From NCBI RefSeq assembly GCF_018687195.1, contig NZ_CP061321.1, positions 806,001 to 870,000 on the forward strand: a stretch of DNA of 64,000 bases, written 5' to 3'. Positions 63,981 through 64,000 of this stretch are shown here, in pieces. How positions within the stretch are numbered: position 1 is the stretch's first letter; the number at the start of each line of letters is the position of its first letter. Position numbers and translations under genes: made by a program. This DNA is from Polynucleobacter sp. MWH-UH2A. GTDB taxonomy: Bacteria > Pseudomonadota > Gammaproteobacteria > Burkholderiales > Burkholderiaceae. The notes below the pieces were generated by a model. The model was given only the letters and a program-made list of their open reading frames with translations, searched no databases and had not been told where the DNA came from.

Positions 63981-64000
63981 GATTGCTTTCCTGAGGGGCT

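Noticed and set aside
1..64000. CRISPR array, prophage, transposase or toxin-antitoxin locus
   Set aside because: I saw no regular spaced repeats, no transposase or phage structural gene and no recognisable toxin-antitoxin pair. The only mobility hint is the repeat next to tRNA-Ser(UGA).

Overview
The window looks like chromosome of a betaproteobacterium of the order Burkholderiales, most likely a freshwater Polynucleobacter or close relative. This is inferred from moderate GC by eye, the rluB / rimP-nusA-infB-rbfA-truB-typA order, a Bug-type (TctC) periplasmic binding protein, an NAD-linked molybdenum formate dehydrogenase and the codon style. No sequence search was run. The window is densely coding. 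No stretch longer than about 300 bases lacks a gene, and I saw no insertion sequence, CRISPR array or rRNA operon.

Layout. 1-3.4 kb: the 3' part of a double-ATPase peptide-type ABC transporter gene, an NlpC/P60-fold protein that has lost its catalytic cysteine, and a patatin-type lipoprotein. 3.5-18.9 kb: information processing, with scpB-rluB, a structured leader and then rimP-nusA-infB-rbfA-truB, typA, tex, an RluA-type pseudouridine synthase, a small unknown protein, dusA and tRNA-His. 19.1-25.6 kb: a Pif1-like helicase, gamma-glutamyltransferase with a Bug binding protein, a divergent omega-amino-acid aminotransferase, and lrgAB. 25.7-30.5 kb: a tight run of six genes joining a two-subunit periplasmic molybdenum hydroxylase (IorAB-like) to soxX, soxY, soxZ and soxA, with no soxB or soxCD. 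30.5-38.2 kb: purU, two small exported proteins, a penicillin-acylase family enzyme, tRNA-Leu(UAA), and murI-tonB-exbB-exbD. 38.2-45.3 kb: class I fumarase, acs, tRNA-Ser(GGA), an amidohydrolase, a YciI protein, a DUF1080 protein and a small lipoprotein. 45.4-50.2 kb: a two-gene NAD-dependent formate dehydrogenase with the NuoE-like and NuoF-like parts fused. 50.3-58.4 kb: nadB, a membrane-anchored TAXI protein, nadC, nadA, phosphomannomutase/phosphoglucomutase and pgi. 58.5-64 kb: an LhgO-like oxidase, tRNA-Ser(UGA) followed by a possible integration scar and a 2OG-Fe(II) oxygenase-like gene, then a chemoreceptor and an MscS-type channel in one transcription unit.

How the genes work together. 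The rimP operon couples ribosome maturation, transcription elongation/termination and translation initiation behind a leader with terminator-like structure. Formate dehydrogenase, the IorAB-Sox cluster, acetyl-CoA synthetase and fumarase suggest scavenging of small organic and perhaps sulfur compounds for energy in an oligotroph. nadB, nadA and nadC give the complete de novo route from aspartate to nicotinate mononucleotide.

Most notable points: the iorAB-soxXYZA operon whose SoxY lacks the GGCGG tail; the NlpC/P60 pseudoenzyme; the leader of rimP; the tandem 15-base repeats abutting the formate dehydrogenase start codon; and the repeats beside tRNA-Ser(UGA).
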